In this document: in pieces, positions 7,254-16,138 of the stretch
How the letters are laid out: the number at the start of each line of letters is the position of its first letter
Position numbering within the stretch: position 1 is the first letter of the stretch
Assembly (NCBI GenBank): GCA_900541575.1
Contig: UQKO01000013.1
Span: forward strand, 1 to 48,536
DNA: 48,536 nucleotides
Source: an uncultured Prevotella sp.
GTDB taxonomy: Bacteria; Bacteroidota; Bacteroidia; Bacteroidales; Bacteroidaceae
Direction of reading: 5' to 3'
The notes under the pieces: generated by a model
What the model saw: only the letters and a program-made list of their open reading frames with translations
The model's database searches: none
Told to the model about the DNA's origin: nothing
Program-made: the position numbers and the translations under genes

Positions 7254-7820
7254 TTATTTCTTTTTTACAGAGAATCCGAAACGGCCTATAAAATCGCCTA
7301 GGGAATAGTAGGCACCATGCAAATAAACAAGAGGTTTGCTGCGATCAAGGTGCCATTTTCCTTGTTCGTCGAGGAAACGTTCGTCGGCTTGTACATTGAC
7401 AACTTCTGCGATGAACATATCGTGTGAACCGAGATGGACAATCTCTTTGACGCGACACTCAATGCTTAGTGGCGATTCGGCTACAATCGGAGTGCGGATG
7501 GCATGCGATGGGGCAGGGGTGAGGTGCATTTCCTCAAACTTGCGATAATCGCGACCAGAACGTACTCCACACCAATCAGTGGCTTGTGCGAGGTCTTCCG
7601 TGGTGAGATTGATGACAAACTCCATATTGTGCTTGATGATGTCGTAGGAGTAACGCTCGGGACGAACAGAAATATAGCACATGGCGGGATTTGTGCATAT
7701 CGTGCCAGACCATGCTACGGTGAAAAGATTGTATTCCTCGGGCGAGGTTCCGCATGATATGAGTAGGGCTGGAAGTGGGTAAATCATCGTTCCCGGCTTC
7801 CAGTCAAGCTTATGACTCAT
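7254..7820 (-). CDS. Flavin reductase-like domain protein
   Basis: A 188-residue protein of the FMN-binding split-barrel, flavin reductase-like family. The N-terminal half has the family pattern (PLPALLISCGT, NLFTVAWSGTICTNPAMCYISVRP), and the middle RDYRKFEEMHLTP resembles the region that closes the FMN site. Members bind FMN and use NAD(P)H or pass electrons to partner enzymes; the substrate here cannot be inferred. It follows pyrI by 5 bases on the same strand and ends at a strong terminator, so it is the last gene of the pyrimidine transcript. A functional link to pyrimidine synthesis is not established. Confidence 0.82.
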   Translation of the reverse strand: MSHKLDWKPGTMIYPLPALLISCGTSPEEYNLFTVAWSGTICTNPAMCYISVRPERYSYDIIKHNMEFVINLTTEDLAQATDWCGVRSGRDYRKFEEMHLTPAPSHAIRTPIVAESPLSIECRVKEIVHLGSHDMFIAEVVNVQADERFLDEQGKWHLDRSKPLVYLHGAYYSLGDFIGRFGFSVKKK

Positions 7821-7825
7821 GAATT

Positions 7826-8287
7826 TTAGATGAGTTTGATAGAGTCGAGCTTCTGCTCTTTCTCGCAGTATTTACATTGGATGACGCCATTCTCGGGGTT
7901 GACTACGTGAAAATGGGTGGGCATGGGCTCATTGTTGGTGATACATTTGGGGTTGGCACACTTTACAATACCCACAATTTCCATAGGAAGCGTTACGCGG
8001 CGTTTTTCTACTACTTCATAATCGCGGATGATGCAGAGCGTCACGTTGGGAGCAACTACACTGAGAATATTAAGTTCAGCGTCGGTGAAGAACTTATCGG
8101 CAATTTTGATGATGCTCTTGTTCCCCATTTTATTGCTAGGAAGGTTGTAGCCAATCATCACTTGCGACTGAATGTTTTGGTCTTCAAGGTGCAGAAGACG
8201 AACTACTTGGAAAAGTTTGTTAGAAGGGATATGATCGATAACGGTACCGTTTTGAATGGCGGCAACCATTAGTTCTTGTCGTTTCAT
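7826..8287 (-). CDS. pyrI: Aspartate carbamoyltransferase regulatory subunit
   Basis: A 153-residue regulatory chain of aspartate transcarbamoylase, which carries the nucleotide effector site. The N-terminal allosteric domain begins with the family pattern VAAIQNGTVIDHIP. The C-terminal zinc domain has CxxxxC (CANPKC) and CxxC (CKYC) ligands that bind the catalytic subunit. The start at 8287 matches the family N-terminus; an in-frame extension of 26 residues upstream is open but unlike any PyrI. It lies 126 bases after pyrB. Confidence 0.93.
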   Translation of the reverse strand: MKRQELMVAAIQNGTVIDHIPSNKLFQVVRLLHLEDQNIQSQVMIGYNLPSNKMGNKSIIKIADKFFTDAELNILSVVAPNVTLCIIRDYEVVEKRRVTLPMEIVGIVKCANPKCITNNEPMPTHFHVVNPENGVIQCKYCEKEQKLDSIKLI

Positions 8288-8413
8288 AATGAAGAATGCA
8301 TGATTAAGAAAGAGGGGTGATACCTTATATAATAAGGAGAGAGCCTTTATGGTATGTGTTTGCATAATATAGGGATGCAGACACTTCCACTCGTAAAGGC
8401 CGATGTATGAAAA

Positions 8414-9346
8414 TTAGCGCTTTATGTCATCGAGTGTGATGCCAAGTACATCGCAGATAATCGCTTGACGAGCAAAGAGTCCGTTGTGAGCTTGCTCGAA
8501 GTAGTAAGCGTGGGGATTATTATCAACATCGTAAGCAATTTCGTTGACACGTGGCAGAGGGTGCAGTATTTTCATATTGGGACGCGAATCCTTGAGCATA
8601 TCAGCGCGGAGAATGTATACATCCTTTACACGTTCATACTCCATAAGGTCGGTGAAGCGTTCACGCTGTACGCGCGTCATATAGAGAATGTCAGCTTGGC
8701 TGATAACTTCTGAGTTGAACTCTTCGTGCTCCTCATATTTAATGCCATGGTTCTGACAGTAAATCTTGTACTCCTCGGGCATGGCAAGTTCTTTAGGTGC
8801 AATAAAGTGGAAAGTGGAATTGAAGTGGCGCATAGCCATAATCAGCGAATGAACCGTACGCCCGTATTTTAAATCTCCCACGAGATAAATGTTGAGATTT
8901 TCAAGCGTTCCCTGTGTCTTGTAGATACTGTAGAGATCGAGCATAGTCTGTGAGGGATGCTGATTGGCTCCATCGCCTGCATTGACAATGGGTACGGGGG
9001 CTACTTCGCTTGCATAACGTGCTGCACCTTCTAGATAGTGTCGCATCACAATGACATCGGCATAGTTGCTCACCATCATAATGGTGTCTTTGAGCGTTTC
9101 TCCTTTGCTAGAACTAGTCACTTTGGGATCCGTAAATCCGATGACACGAGCGCCCAATCGGTTGGCTGCAGTCTCGAAGGAGAGACGGGTACGAGTGGAG
9201 GGCTCAAAAAAGAGCGTTGCTACTACCTTATTGTCGAGGATTTTGCGATTGGGACGCTTTTCAAACTCTTGGGCCATCTGTATGAGGTACATGATCTTCT
9301 CCTTAGACAGATTGGCGATGGTTACTAAACTACGATTTTCGCTCAT
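8414..9346 (-). CDS. pyrB: Aspartate carbamoyltransferase catalytic subunit
   Basis: A 310-residue catalytic chain making carbamoyl aspartate, the committed step of pyrimidine synthesis. The carbamoyl phosphate-binding STRTR motif (in FFEPSTRTRLSFE) and the HPSQTMLDL motif are intact, as is the C-terminal HPLPRVNEI. Together with pyrI it would form the allosterically regulated holoenzyme. It lies 42 bases downstream of folC on the same strand, so the genes are probably co-transcribed. No pyrimidine-responsive leader was recognised. Confidence 0.96.
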   Translation of the reverse strand: MSENRSLVTIANLSKEKIMYLIQMAQEFEKRPNRKILDNKVVATLFFEPSTRTRLSFETAANRLGARVIGFTDPKVTSSSKGETLKDTIMMVSNYADVIVMRHYLEGAARYASEVAPVPIVNAGDGANQHPSQTMLDLYSIYKTQGTLENLNIYLVGDLKYGRTVHSLIMAMRHFNSTFHFIAPKELAMPEEYKIYCQNHGIKYEEHEEFNSEVISQADILYMTRVQRERFTDLMEYERVKDVYILRADMLKDSRPNMKILHPLPRVNEIAYDVDNNPHAYYFEQAHNGLFARQAIICDVLGITLDDIKR

Positions 9347-9388
9347 ATTTTATATTATGTAAGAGTTATGGATGTACAATTTTTGTTT

Positions 9389-10702
9389 TTATCCTTTTTC
9401 TGCATCTTTGAGATCTTGAAGATGTTTCAAGAGGTCGGCTACTACGAAACAACTTCCTCCGATATAGATGAAGTCTTCTGGTGTAGCATGTGTTACAGCT
9501 GCTTCGTAAGCTTCTGCAACGTTTGTATAACATGTGCCTTTCAAGTGATATTCTGCGGCTTGGCGTGCAATCTCTGTTTCATTCATAGCGCGTTTAACCG
9601 ATGCTCGTGTCCAATAATATTGAGCATTTGTGGGGAGCATGGCAAGCACATGCTTGATGTCTTTGTCAGCAGCCATTCCGAAAACTACGTGAATGTGTGG
9701 GTATCGGTTTGATATGTCTTGAAGCTGGTTAGAAAGGTATTGCCAACCGCCTGTATTATGTCCCGTGTCGCAGACAATATCTGGGGTATGCCCTATTGTT
9801 TGCCATCTGCCTTGAAGTCCCGTTTCTTCGCATACATGCATAAAAGCATAGCGCATATCATCAGGGGTTAAATTAAAGATAGGGGCGAGTAGGTTAAAGG
9901 CGTGTATTAAGGTATTCGTGTTCTTTACCTGGCAATCGCCGGCGAGTTCTCCATCAATTTCTCCCAAACTGCGAGTTATATAATGTCTTTTCCCGTTAGG
10001 TAAGATGTTGGAAGAAAGCACTTCCTGTTCGTCTTCGGCAAAAGTGATGGGTGCATGCATTTCTTGGGCAGCTTTTTCAAATACAGGACGCGTCTCGACA
10101 GTAGATTCACCAATTACCACGGGTACGTGGGGCTTGATAATTCCTGCTTTCTCTGTGGCAATGGCGGCGAGGGTGTTGCCTAAGAACTGGGTATGATCAA
10201 AACTGATGTTTGTAATGATAGATAGTTTAGGCGTGATAATATTTGTGCAATCTAGTCGTCCGCCAAGACCTACTTCAATGATGGCTACGTCCACTTTCTC
10301 ATCTTGGAAATACTTGAAAGCCAATGCTGTGGTAAGTTCAAAAAAAGAAGGGTGGAGTGGCTCGAAGAATGTGCGTTCGTTTTCTACAAAATCTATGACA
10401 TATTCTTCTGGTATCATTTCCCCATTGACGCGGATGCGTTCTCTGAAATCCACTAGGTGGGGAGAAGTATATAAGCCCACGCGCAAACCTTTGTGTTGTA
10501 ATGCAGCGGCAAGAGTGTGAGCACAACTTCCCTTGCCATTCGTACCAGCCACATGAATGGTTTGATAGTAAGAATGGGGATGACCAAAGTGGTTGTCTAA
10601 TAGATGGGTGTTAGACAATCCCTCCTTGTAAGCATCTCCTCCAATGTTTTGAAAAAGAGGTGCGGAGTTAAACAGATATTCTATCGTTTCGGAATAAGTC
10701 AT
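9389..10702 (-). CDS. folC: Bifunctional folylpolyglutamate synthase/dihydrofolate synthase
   Basis: A 437-residue Mur-ligase-like enzyme that adds glutamate to folates. The P-loop is VAGTNGKGSCAH, with the folate-binding YTSPHLVDFRERIRVNG region next to it and the central EVGLGGRLDCTN motif. The ATG at 10702 (MTYSETIEYL) gives the family N-terminus; 13 more in-frame codons upstream are poorly supported. It is the first gene of the probable folC-pyrB-pyrI group. The C-terminal lysine-rich end is variable in the family. Confidence 0.93.
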   Translation of the reverse strand: MTYSETIEYLFNSAPLFQNIGGDAYKEGLSNTHLLDNHFGHPHSYYQTIHVAGTNGKGSCAHTLAAALQHKGLRVGLYTSPHLVDFRERIRVNGEMIPEEYVIDFVENERTFFEPLHPSFFELTTALAFKYFQDEKVDVAIIEVGLGGRLDCTNIITPKLSIITNISFDHTQFLGNTLAAIATEKAGIIKPHVPVVIGESTVETRPVFEKAAQEMHAPITFAEDEQEVLSSNILPNGKRHYITRSLGEIDGELAGDCQVKNTNTLIHAFNLLAPIFNLTPDDMRYAFMHVCEETGLQGRWQTIGHTPDIVCDTGHNTGGWQYLSNQLQDISNRYPHIHVVFGMAADKDIKHVLAMLPTNAQYYWTRASVKRAMNETEIARQAAEYHLKGTCYTNVAEAYEAAVTHATPEDFIYIGGSCFVVADLLKHLQDLKDAEKG

Positions 10703-10753
10703 AGGGCTGTGATAGTAGTACTTTGTATAACGTATCAACAAAGGTATAAAAAA

Positions 10754-10798
10754 AAGACGGGTTGGCTGACCTAAATGGTCAGCTAACTCGTCTTTTTA
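10754..10798 (-). terminator. Intrinsic terminator downstream of dnaJ
   Basis: A stem of about 18 base pairs with G-T wobbles (AAGACGGGTTGGCTGACC against its partner after a 4-base loop), with an A-tract at 10747-10755 that becomes a U-tract on the minus strand. It starts just after the dnaJ stop. Confidence 0.85.
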
Positions 10799-10804
10799 AT
10801 AATT

Positions 10805-11971
10805 TTATTTGTTGAAGTAGTTTCTGAACGATCTAAAGATTTTGCTCTTTATGTTATCGTTCGGTTGCAGATTCTTATTTTCTTTTATTCCTTCAAAGAT
10901 TTCTTTTTCTTTGGAGTCAAGTTTCTCTGGAATATAGACGCTGATATTTACGACAATGTCTCCGTGGCCGCTTCCATAACCTTGTACAGCAGGAAGTCCT
11001 TTGCCACGCAAACGAAGCGCAGTGCCAGGTTGAGTGCCTGGTTCTATCTTAATACGAGCTTTTCCTGTAAGGGTGGGAACTTCTACGGTGTCGCCTAAGG
11101 TTGCTTGTGAAACGGTGAGCAAGAGATTATAGATTAAGTCTGTCTCATCACGAATAAAGTCGGGATGAGGAGCTTCTTCAATGATCACTTGGATATCACC
11201 TGGTACGCCATTATGTATACCAGCATTGCCCTTTCTAGGAATATTGACAACCATTCCTTCGCCTACACCGGCTGGAATTTGGATTTCGACAATTTCTTCG
11301 CCTTTGACTATGCCTTCGCCGTGGCAATGTGAACACTTATTCTTTATAAGAGTGCCTTCGCCGTGGCAAGTAGGGCATACTTCTTGCGATTGCATCATGC
11401 CTAAGAAACTTTGTCGTGTACGAATCACATATCCTTGTCCATGGCATGTGGAGCAAGTCTCTGGTTTGCAACCTTTTTCACAACCCGATCCACCACATTC
11501 AGGGCATGTGATGTCTTTTTTCATCTTGAATTTTTTAGTCACGCCAGTGGCTATTTCTTCCAAGGTGAGCTTTACTTTCATGCGCATATCTGCGCCTTTA
11601 TATTGACGAGGTTGGGCTTGTCCACCACCAAATCCACCGCTAAATCCGCTAAAACCATGACCACCGAAAATGTCGCCGAAGGCACTGAATATATCATTGA
11701 TATCCATGCCTTGACTGCCAAAGCCGCCAAATCCTGAAGCGCCATTCACACCCTCAGCTCCAAACTGGTCGTAGCGTGCTCTCTTGTCGGGATCACGCAA
11801 TACATCGTATGCTTCGGCCGCTTGCTTAAATTTTTCTTCGGCTTCTTTATTGCCTGGATTGCGGTCGGGGTGATACTTGATGGCAACTTTCTTGTAAGCT
11901 CTTTTAATCTCGTCGGCAGTGGCAGTTCGCTCTACGCCTAATATTTTATAATAATCTTTTTCGTCAGCCAT
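10805..11971 (-). CDS. dnaJ: Chaperone protein DnaJ
   Basis: A 388-residue type I DnaJ, the co-chaperone that delivers clients to DnaK and stimulates its ATPase. The J domain (residues 5-70) has the HPD motif (KYHPDRNPGN). A Gly/Phe-rich linker follows, then four zinc-finger repeats (CPECGGSG, CSTCHGQG, CPTCHGEG, CSHCHGEG) and the C-terminal substrate-binding domains. It is full length. It lies 25 bases downstream of grpE on the same strand, as is usual. dnaK is not in the window. Confidence 0.96.
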   Translation of the reverse strand: MADEKDYYKILGVERTATADEIKRAYKKVAIKYHPDRNPGNKEAEEKFKQAAEAYDVLRDPDKRARYDQFGAEGVNGASGFGGFGSQGMDINDIFSAFGDIFGGHGFSGFSGGFGGGQAQPRQYKGADMRMKVKLTLEEIATGVTKKFKMKKDITCPECGGSGCEKGCKPETCSTCHGQGYVIRTRQSFLGMMQSQEVCPTCHGEGTLIKNKCSHCHGEGIVKGEEIVEIQIPAGVGEGMVVNIPRKGNAGIHNGVPGDIQVIIEEAPHPDFIRDETDLIYNLLLTVSQATLGDTVEVPTLTGKARIKIEPGTQPGTALRLRGKGLPAVQGYGSGHGDIVVNISVYIPEKLDSKEKEIFEGIKENKNLQPNDNIKSKIFRSFRNYFNK

Positions 11972-11996
11972 TTGATTGAGGTTCTATATGGTGGGA

Positions 11997-12557
11997 TTAT
12001 TGTCCGACAACGACTTTGGCGTGTCTCAGCACTTTCTCGTTTAAGGTATATCCAGGTTGAACGCAGTCCATGACATGATTCTTCTGTTCTTCTTCCTGTG
12101 CAGGGATTAGTGCTATGGCTTCGTGAAAGTCGGTATCGAATGGCTTTCCGATAACATCCATCTTCTGCAAACCTTGTGCTGCTAACGTCTTGCTGAGTTT
12201 GTCAATAATTAGGTTAACGCCTTCTTTCAGTGTATTGACATCATCGCTCTTTTCAATATTTTGTGCGGCACGATCGAGGTCATCCAAAACGGGAAGGAGT
12301 GCTCCTAGCACTTTCTCGCCACCATTAAGAATCAGTTCGGTCTTTTCTTTGAGCGTACGCTTGCGATAGTTGTCAAATTCAGCTACTTGACGAAGATACT
12401 TGTCCTTTAATTGTGCAATTTCTTCTTGAGCAGCTGCTAATTTGTCAGCGTCACTAAGTTCTTCCTCCTGTTTTGATTCAGTAGCAACTGTGTCCTTTTC
12501 AGTTTCATGCGTCTCGGCATGCATTTTTTCTTCTTTCTTTTCTTCTTTCTCTTTCAT
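11997..12557 (-). CDS. grpE: Nucleotide exchange factor GrpE
   Basis: A 186-residue GrpE that releases ADP from DnaK. The first 50 residues are a low-complexity Lys/Glu-rich tail, followed by the long coiled coil (LAAAQEEIAQLKDKYLRQVA, EFDNYRKRT) and the C-terminal beta domain with PFDTDFHEAIALIP and PGYTLNEKVLRHAKVVV. It forms a two-gene heat-shock unit with dnaJ. No CIRCE-like inverted repeat was seen upstream; the gap to the ABC-F gene is only 50 bases. Confidence 0.94.
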   Translation of the reverse strand: MKEKEEKKEEKMHAETHETEKDTVATESKQEEELSDADKLAAAQEEIAQLKDKYLRQVAEFDNYRKRTLKEKTELILNGGEKVLGALLPVLDDLDRAAQNIEKSDDVNTLKEGVNLIIDKLSKTLAAQGLQKMDVIGKPFDTDFHEAIALIPAQEEEQKNHVMDCVQPGYTLNEKVLRHAKVVVGQ

Positions 12558-12607
12558 AATGCTATTGAAGTTTTGCTTTTAATTGTGCAAAAACTATGCC
12601 ATGGGCA

Positions 12608-14230
12608 TTATTGAGCGTTTCCGTATAGTTTTTCTTTGAGTTCTTTCACACGATCATCGTGAATATAGTCTTCGTATGTCATGAGTTTGTCAATGCTACC
12701 ATTGGGGGTCAATTCAATGATGCGATTGGCAATGGTATTGATAAACTCGTGGTCATGGCTAGCGAAGAGAATATTACCCTTGTAGAGTTTCAGGTTGTTG
12801 TTGAAAGCCTGAATACTTTCCATGTCAAGGTGGTTGGTCGGAGTGTCGAGAATCAAGCAGTTGGCATTCTTGAGTTGCATGCGAGCAATCATGCAGCGCA
12901 TCTTTTCGCCACCAGAGAGTACATTCACCTTTTTCATAATGTCTTCGTCTTTGAAGAGCATACGTCCGAGGAATGCTTTGAAGTAAACTTCATTGCCTTC
13001 GCCAAACTGGCTTAACCAGTCAAGCATGTTCATATCGGTGTTGAAAAATGAGGTGTTGTCGAGAGGCAGATAAGCACTCGTGATAGTAACGCCCCATTTG
13101 TAGCTACCAGATGCAGGTTTTGCATTGCCATTGATGATTTCAAACAAGGCAGTCATTGCGCGTGGGTCGTGGCTGAGGAATACAATCTTTTCACCTTTCT
13201 CTACGGTAAAGTTCAAACGATCGAACAGCACGGTGCCGTCTTCGAGAGTAGCTTTCAAGTCTTTTACTTCGAGTATTTGATTGCCTGGGTCTCTGTCCAT
13301 TTGGAAAATGATGCCTGGGTATTTGCGGGTAGAAGGCTTAATTTCCTCTACATTTAGTTTCTCAAGCATTTTCTTTCGGCTTGTTGTCTGCTTGCTCTTA
13401 GCTACATTGGCAGAGAATCGACGAATAAATTCTTCCAATTCCTTCTTTTTCTCTTCAGCCTTTTGTTTCTGGTTTTGAGCCTGACGCAAGGCAAGTTGTG
13501 AGGATTCATACCAGAAAGAGTAATTGCCGGAGAACAAGGTTACCTTACCGAAGTCGATATCTACGGTGTGGGTACATACTTGATCCAAAAAGTGACGGTC
13601 GTGACTTACTACGAGTACGGTGTGTTCAAAGTTACCGAGGTATTCTTCGAGCCATTCTACCGTTTCGAGGTCGAGGTCATTGGTAGGCTCATCGAGCAGC
13701 AAGTTATCGGGCTCACCGAAGAGGGCTTGTGCTAGCATGACACGTACCTTTTCTTTACCGCTGAGTTCACCCATCAATTTTCCGTGGAGTTTCTCTTTGA
13801 TGCCCAATCCGCTCAGCAGTGTTGCGGCATCGTTCTCGGCAGTATAACCGCCCATTTGGGCAAACTTATCTTCTAGTTCTGCCACTTTGATACCATCTTC
13901 GTCAGAGAAGTCGGGCTTAGCATAGAGCTCGTTTCTCTCTTTCATTACTTGCCACATGGTGGTATGCCCCATAAGTACGGTGTCGAGCACTGTGAACTCA
14001 TCGTATTTGAAGTGGTCCTGACTCAATACAGAAAGACGTTCGCCTGGTCCCATTTCAACCTTGCCCTTGTTGGGTTCCAATTCACCAGAGATGGCCTTGA
14101 GAAGGGTTGATTTACCAGCACCATTGGCACCGATGATGCCGTAAATGTTGCCGTTGGTGAATTTCATGTTTACGTCTTGGTAGAGAATGCGCTTGCCAAA
14201 CTGAATGGCTAAGTTTGAAACGGTTATCAT
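12608..14230 (-). CDS. ABC-F family ATPase, YbiT-like, with a degenerate second ATP site
   Basis: A 540-residue soluble ABC-F protein with two nucleotide-binding domains joined by a charged coiled-coil linker (about 245-300), the layout of ribosome-associated translation factors. It most resembles the YbiT group. The first domain is intact: Walker A GANGAGKST (34-42), signature LSGKE (156-160), Walker B LLLDEPTND (177-185). In the second domain the P-loop is replaced by FLSHDPRAMTALF (351-363) and the Walker B catalytic Glu by Thr (LDTPTNHLD, Thr463), while the signature LSGGEK (438-443) is kept. The gene may thus hydrolyse ATP at only one of two sites. No membrane partner is nearby. Confidence 0.9.
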   Translation of the reverse strand: MITVSNLAIQFGKRILYQDVNMKFTNGNIYGIIGANGAGKSTLLKAISGELEPNKGKVEMGPGERLSVLSQDHFKYDEFTVLDTVLMGHTTMWQVMKERNELYAKPDFSDEDGIKVAELEDKFAQMGGYTAENDAATLLSGLGIKEKLHGKLMGELSGKEKVRVMLAQALFGEPDNLLLDEPTNDLDLETVEWLEEYLGNFEHTVLVVSHDRHFLDQVCTHTVDIDFGKVTLFSGNYSFWYESSQLALRQAQNQKQKAEEKKKELEEFIRRFSANVAKSKQTTSRKKMLEKLNVEEIKPSTRKYPGIIFQMDRDPGNQILEVKDLKATLEDGTVLFDRLNFTVEKGEKIVFLSHDPRAMTALFEIINGNAKPASGSYKWGVTITSAYLPLDNTSFFNTDMNMLDWLSQFGEGNEVYFKAFLGRMLFKDEDIMKKVNVLSGGEKMRCMIARMQLKNANCLILDTPTNHLDMESIQAFNNNLKLYKGNILFASHDHEFINTIANRIIELTPNGSIDKLMTYEDYIHDDRVKELKEKLYGNAQ

Positions 14231-14290
14231 ATATCTTTTTCGTGTTTATTGTCTGTTGTTTGGTGATAAACGCTGCAAAGTTACTCAATT

Positions 14291-14971
14291 TTAGGCAAAC
14301 GGAGTGCCTTTGCAGCAAGTTAGTATGCAGTTGGGGAGGGCTTCAAAGTTGATGCTTAATTCTTCTTGTGTAAAACGCAACTTGGCTTTTAACTCCTTTC
14401 CCGCAGTATGTGTTAGTCGTATATCGTCTTTGAAGGACAGTCCTGGGCAATCAGCATATTTATAAATGGACTCTTTGGCGCTCCATAGCAAAGTAGCATT
14501 CCTCTCGGGGGAACAGAGTAGGGGAGTAGAGGGGTTGTGGAGTAGGGTCAGTTCTTCTTCACAAAGGAACCTGTCTGCTAATTTGAATGCTTTGTCCCCC
14601 CATTGCTCGATGTCCATTCCATGCCGTTCATGAGAAAGACTGACGGCGTAGATATTTCCTGTATGGGAAATACTAATCTCGGCTATGCCTGAGTTGAGTT
14701 GTGGGCGTCCTGTCTTTAAATAATCAAGAGTGCTCTCAGTGCCTAGTAGTTGCTGGAGCATGATTCTAACAGAGATGCGTTCTGTGTATCTTTTCCCGTG
14801 AAAAAGGCTGAGGCTCTCGTCTAGATGTCCATTCAGAATGGTCGATTGGTAAAGTCTATCTAGTGCTTCCGCATTCAAATGGTGTTGCCATATATATATA
14901 TGTGTATGGCTTTGTGGAGAATAGGGCGAGAGGTGAAGATTGTTTTCTGAGGAAATAGCCAGCTTGAGCAT
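14291..14971 (-). CDS. 4'-phosphopantetheinyl transferase superfamily protein
   Basis: A 226-residue Sfp-type transferase that would attach the phosphopantetheine arm of CoA to carrier proteins. It shows the family motifs in order: the substrate-loop ISISHTGN (in EISISHTGNIYAVSLS), the magnesium-binding GMDIEQW, and WSAKESIYKY. It is about the length of a single-unit Sfp enzyme and no carrier-protein or polyketide genes are nearby. It could activate the fatty-acid acyl carrier protein or a product made elsewhere. It follows ssb on the same strand after a terminator hairpin. Confidence 0.85.
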   Translation of the reverse strand: MLKLAISSENNLHLSPYSPQSHTHIYIWQHHLNAEALDRLYQSTILNGHLDESLSLFHGKRYTERISVRIMLQQLLGTESTLDYLKTGRPQLNSGIAEISISHTGNIYAVSLSHERHGMDIEQWGDKAFKLADRFLCEEELTLLHNPSTPLLCSPERNATLLWSAKESIYKYADCPGLSFKDDIRLTHTAGKELKAKLRFTQEELSINFEALPNCILTCCKGTPFA

Positions 14972-14980
14972 AGTGTGTCA

Positions 14981-15036
14981 TTAAAAAGACGTGTAACACG
15001 CTGAACTTTCTTAGCACGTCGTGTTTACACGTCTTT
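14981..15036 (-). terminator. Intrinsic terminator downstream of ssb
   Basis: A 16-base stem with a single bulge (AAAGACGTGTAACACG, 14985-15000, against 15020-15036), followed on the minus strand by TTTTTAA. It sits 8 bases beyond the ssb stop and just before the next gene. Confidence 0.8.
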
Positions 15037-15043
15037 GTATCTC

Positions 15044-15517
15044 TTAAAAAGGACATTTTGAAGCATTCCCATTAACTGGGGTATTTGTTGCTCCTGCATT
15101 ATTCTCCGATGGTGGGAAGGGGGATGATGGAGTAGGCTGAGATGCACTTTGAGTTGCGGATTGCGAAGGTACTGTATTGGGATTACGTGGGGTTAGCATC
15201 TCCATGTTGGTTGCCCAAATCTCAGCTACTTTGTGGGTTAATCCTTTCTTGTCGGTATAACTTCTGTAACGAAGTTCTCCTTCAATATACAATTTGTCGC
15301 CTTTGTGTACATACCGTTCGGCCACTTCTGCCAATCTTCTCCAAAGACAAATGTTGTGCCATTCTGTTCTTTCGGGAACGTTCGTACCATTAGGTAAAGT
15401 ATATCCAGGAGTACTTGTGGCTAAGGCTATTTGAGCCGTACATACTCCACTGTCTATATAGCGAACTTCAGGGTCTTTGCCCACGTTGCCAATAAGCATT
15501 ACTTTGTTTAGCGACAT
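15044..15517 (-). CDS. ssb: Single-stranded DNA-binding protein
   Basis: A 157-residue SSB. The N-terminal OB fold is typical (MSLNKVMLIGNVGKDPEVRY, WHNICLWRRLAEVAERYVHKG, YIEGELRYRSYTD), followed by a disordered Ser/Pro/Gln/Asn-rich tail. The extreme C-terminus is NASKCPF: the Pro-Phe pair that docks partner proteins is kept, but the usual acidic residues before it (DDxPF) are replaced by Ser-Lys-Cys. It may be the housekeeping SSB or a second paralogue; a genome search would tell. It has its own terminator. Confidence 0.92.
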   Translation of the reverse strand: MSLNKVMLIGNVGKDPEVRYIDSGVCTAQIALATSTPGYTLPNGTNVPERTEWHNICLWRRLAEVAERYVHKGDKLYIEGELRYRSYTDKKGLTHKVAEIWATNMEMLTPRNPNTVPSQSATQSASQPTPSSPFPPSENNAGATNTPVNGNASKCPF

Positions 15518-15679
15518 AATTTGTAGTTTTAGAGCTTGTACGAATATGGATGGTCAAGTAAGTCTCTTTAGCTATCGCAAGCTATTATAAAAGCACTAAA
15601 TCGATTGGGGAGCTTATCAACTATTGAGATGTCAACTCAATCCACCATGATCCATCAAGAGAAGTCCTACTTATGGTTC

Positions 15680-16138
15680 TTATCTAATGCGGTCAGCTGC
15701 TTTAACCAATGCTTCGTCGTGCTTGATAGCTTTCTTGGCCAAGAATAGAGTGATTAGTGACACAAGAGGGAATAGACACCCCATCTCGAAATGGAGATCG
15801 GTGTTTGTTCGTGACTTTACCGAGAATGCATAGGCAGCAAGTGCCACGTACCAAAGTATGTTGGCAACCATGGCCCAATTCGCCCATCTGATTTGTTTTT
15901 TGCGATTCTTAAAAGCAAAAATACTGATAAGGGAAAGTATGACGACTACGATACCCCATACAGCCAAGCCATAAGGGTGTCGGCCTGCCATCTCTGCAAT
16001 CTGTGAGCCATCATAGCCTAGATTGTTCATCGAGATCCATTTGTTTTCGTCGGTAAACAAAACCAATGGAACGAAAAACGGGAATACTGAGAATATGGCA
16101 GCTAATGCAAGGTAGATGCTTTGAATCCGCTGTATCAT
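15680..16138 (-). CDS. DUF4293 family inner-membrane protein
   Basis: A 152-residue protein with four predicted transmembrane helices, starting MIQRIQSIYLALAAIF and ending with the family tail ALVKAADRIR. This matches a Bacteroidetes family of unknown function, DUF4293. Its start overlaps the stop of the RNA polymerase omega gene (ATGA), so the two are translationally coupled. The order bamD, rpoZ, DUF4293 is common in Bacteroidales. Confidence 0.85.
   Translation of the reverse strand: MIQRIQSIYLALAAIFSVFPFFVPLVLFTDENKWISMNNLGYDGSQIAEMAGRHPYGLAVWGIVVVILSLISIFAFKNRKKQIRWANWAMVANILWYVALAAYAFSVKSRTNTDLHFEMGCLFPLVSLITLFLAKKAIKHDEALVKAADRIR

Noticed and set aside
8288..8365. Longer pyrI start at 8365
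   Set aside because: The extra 26 residues do not resemble the family N-terminus, and the internal ATG gives the usual start.
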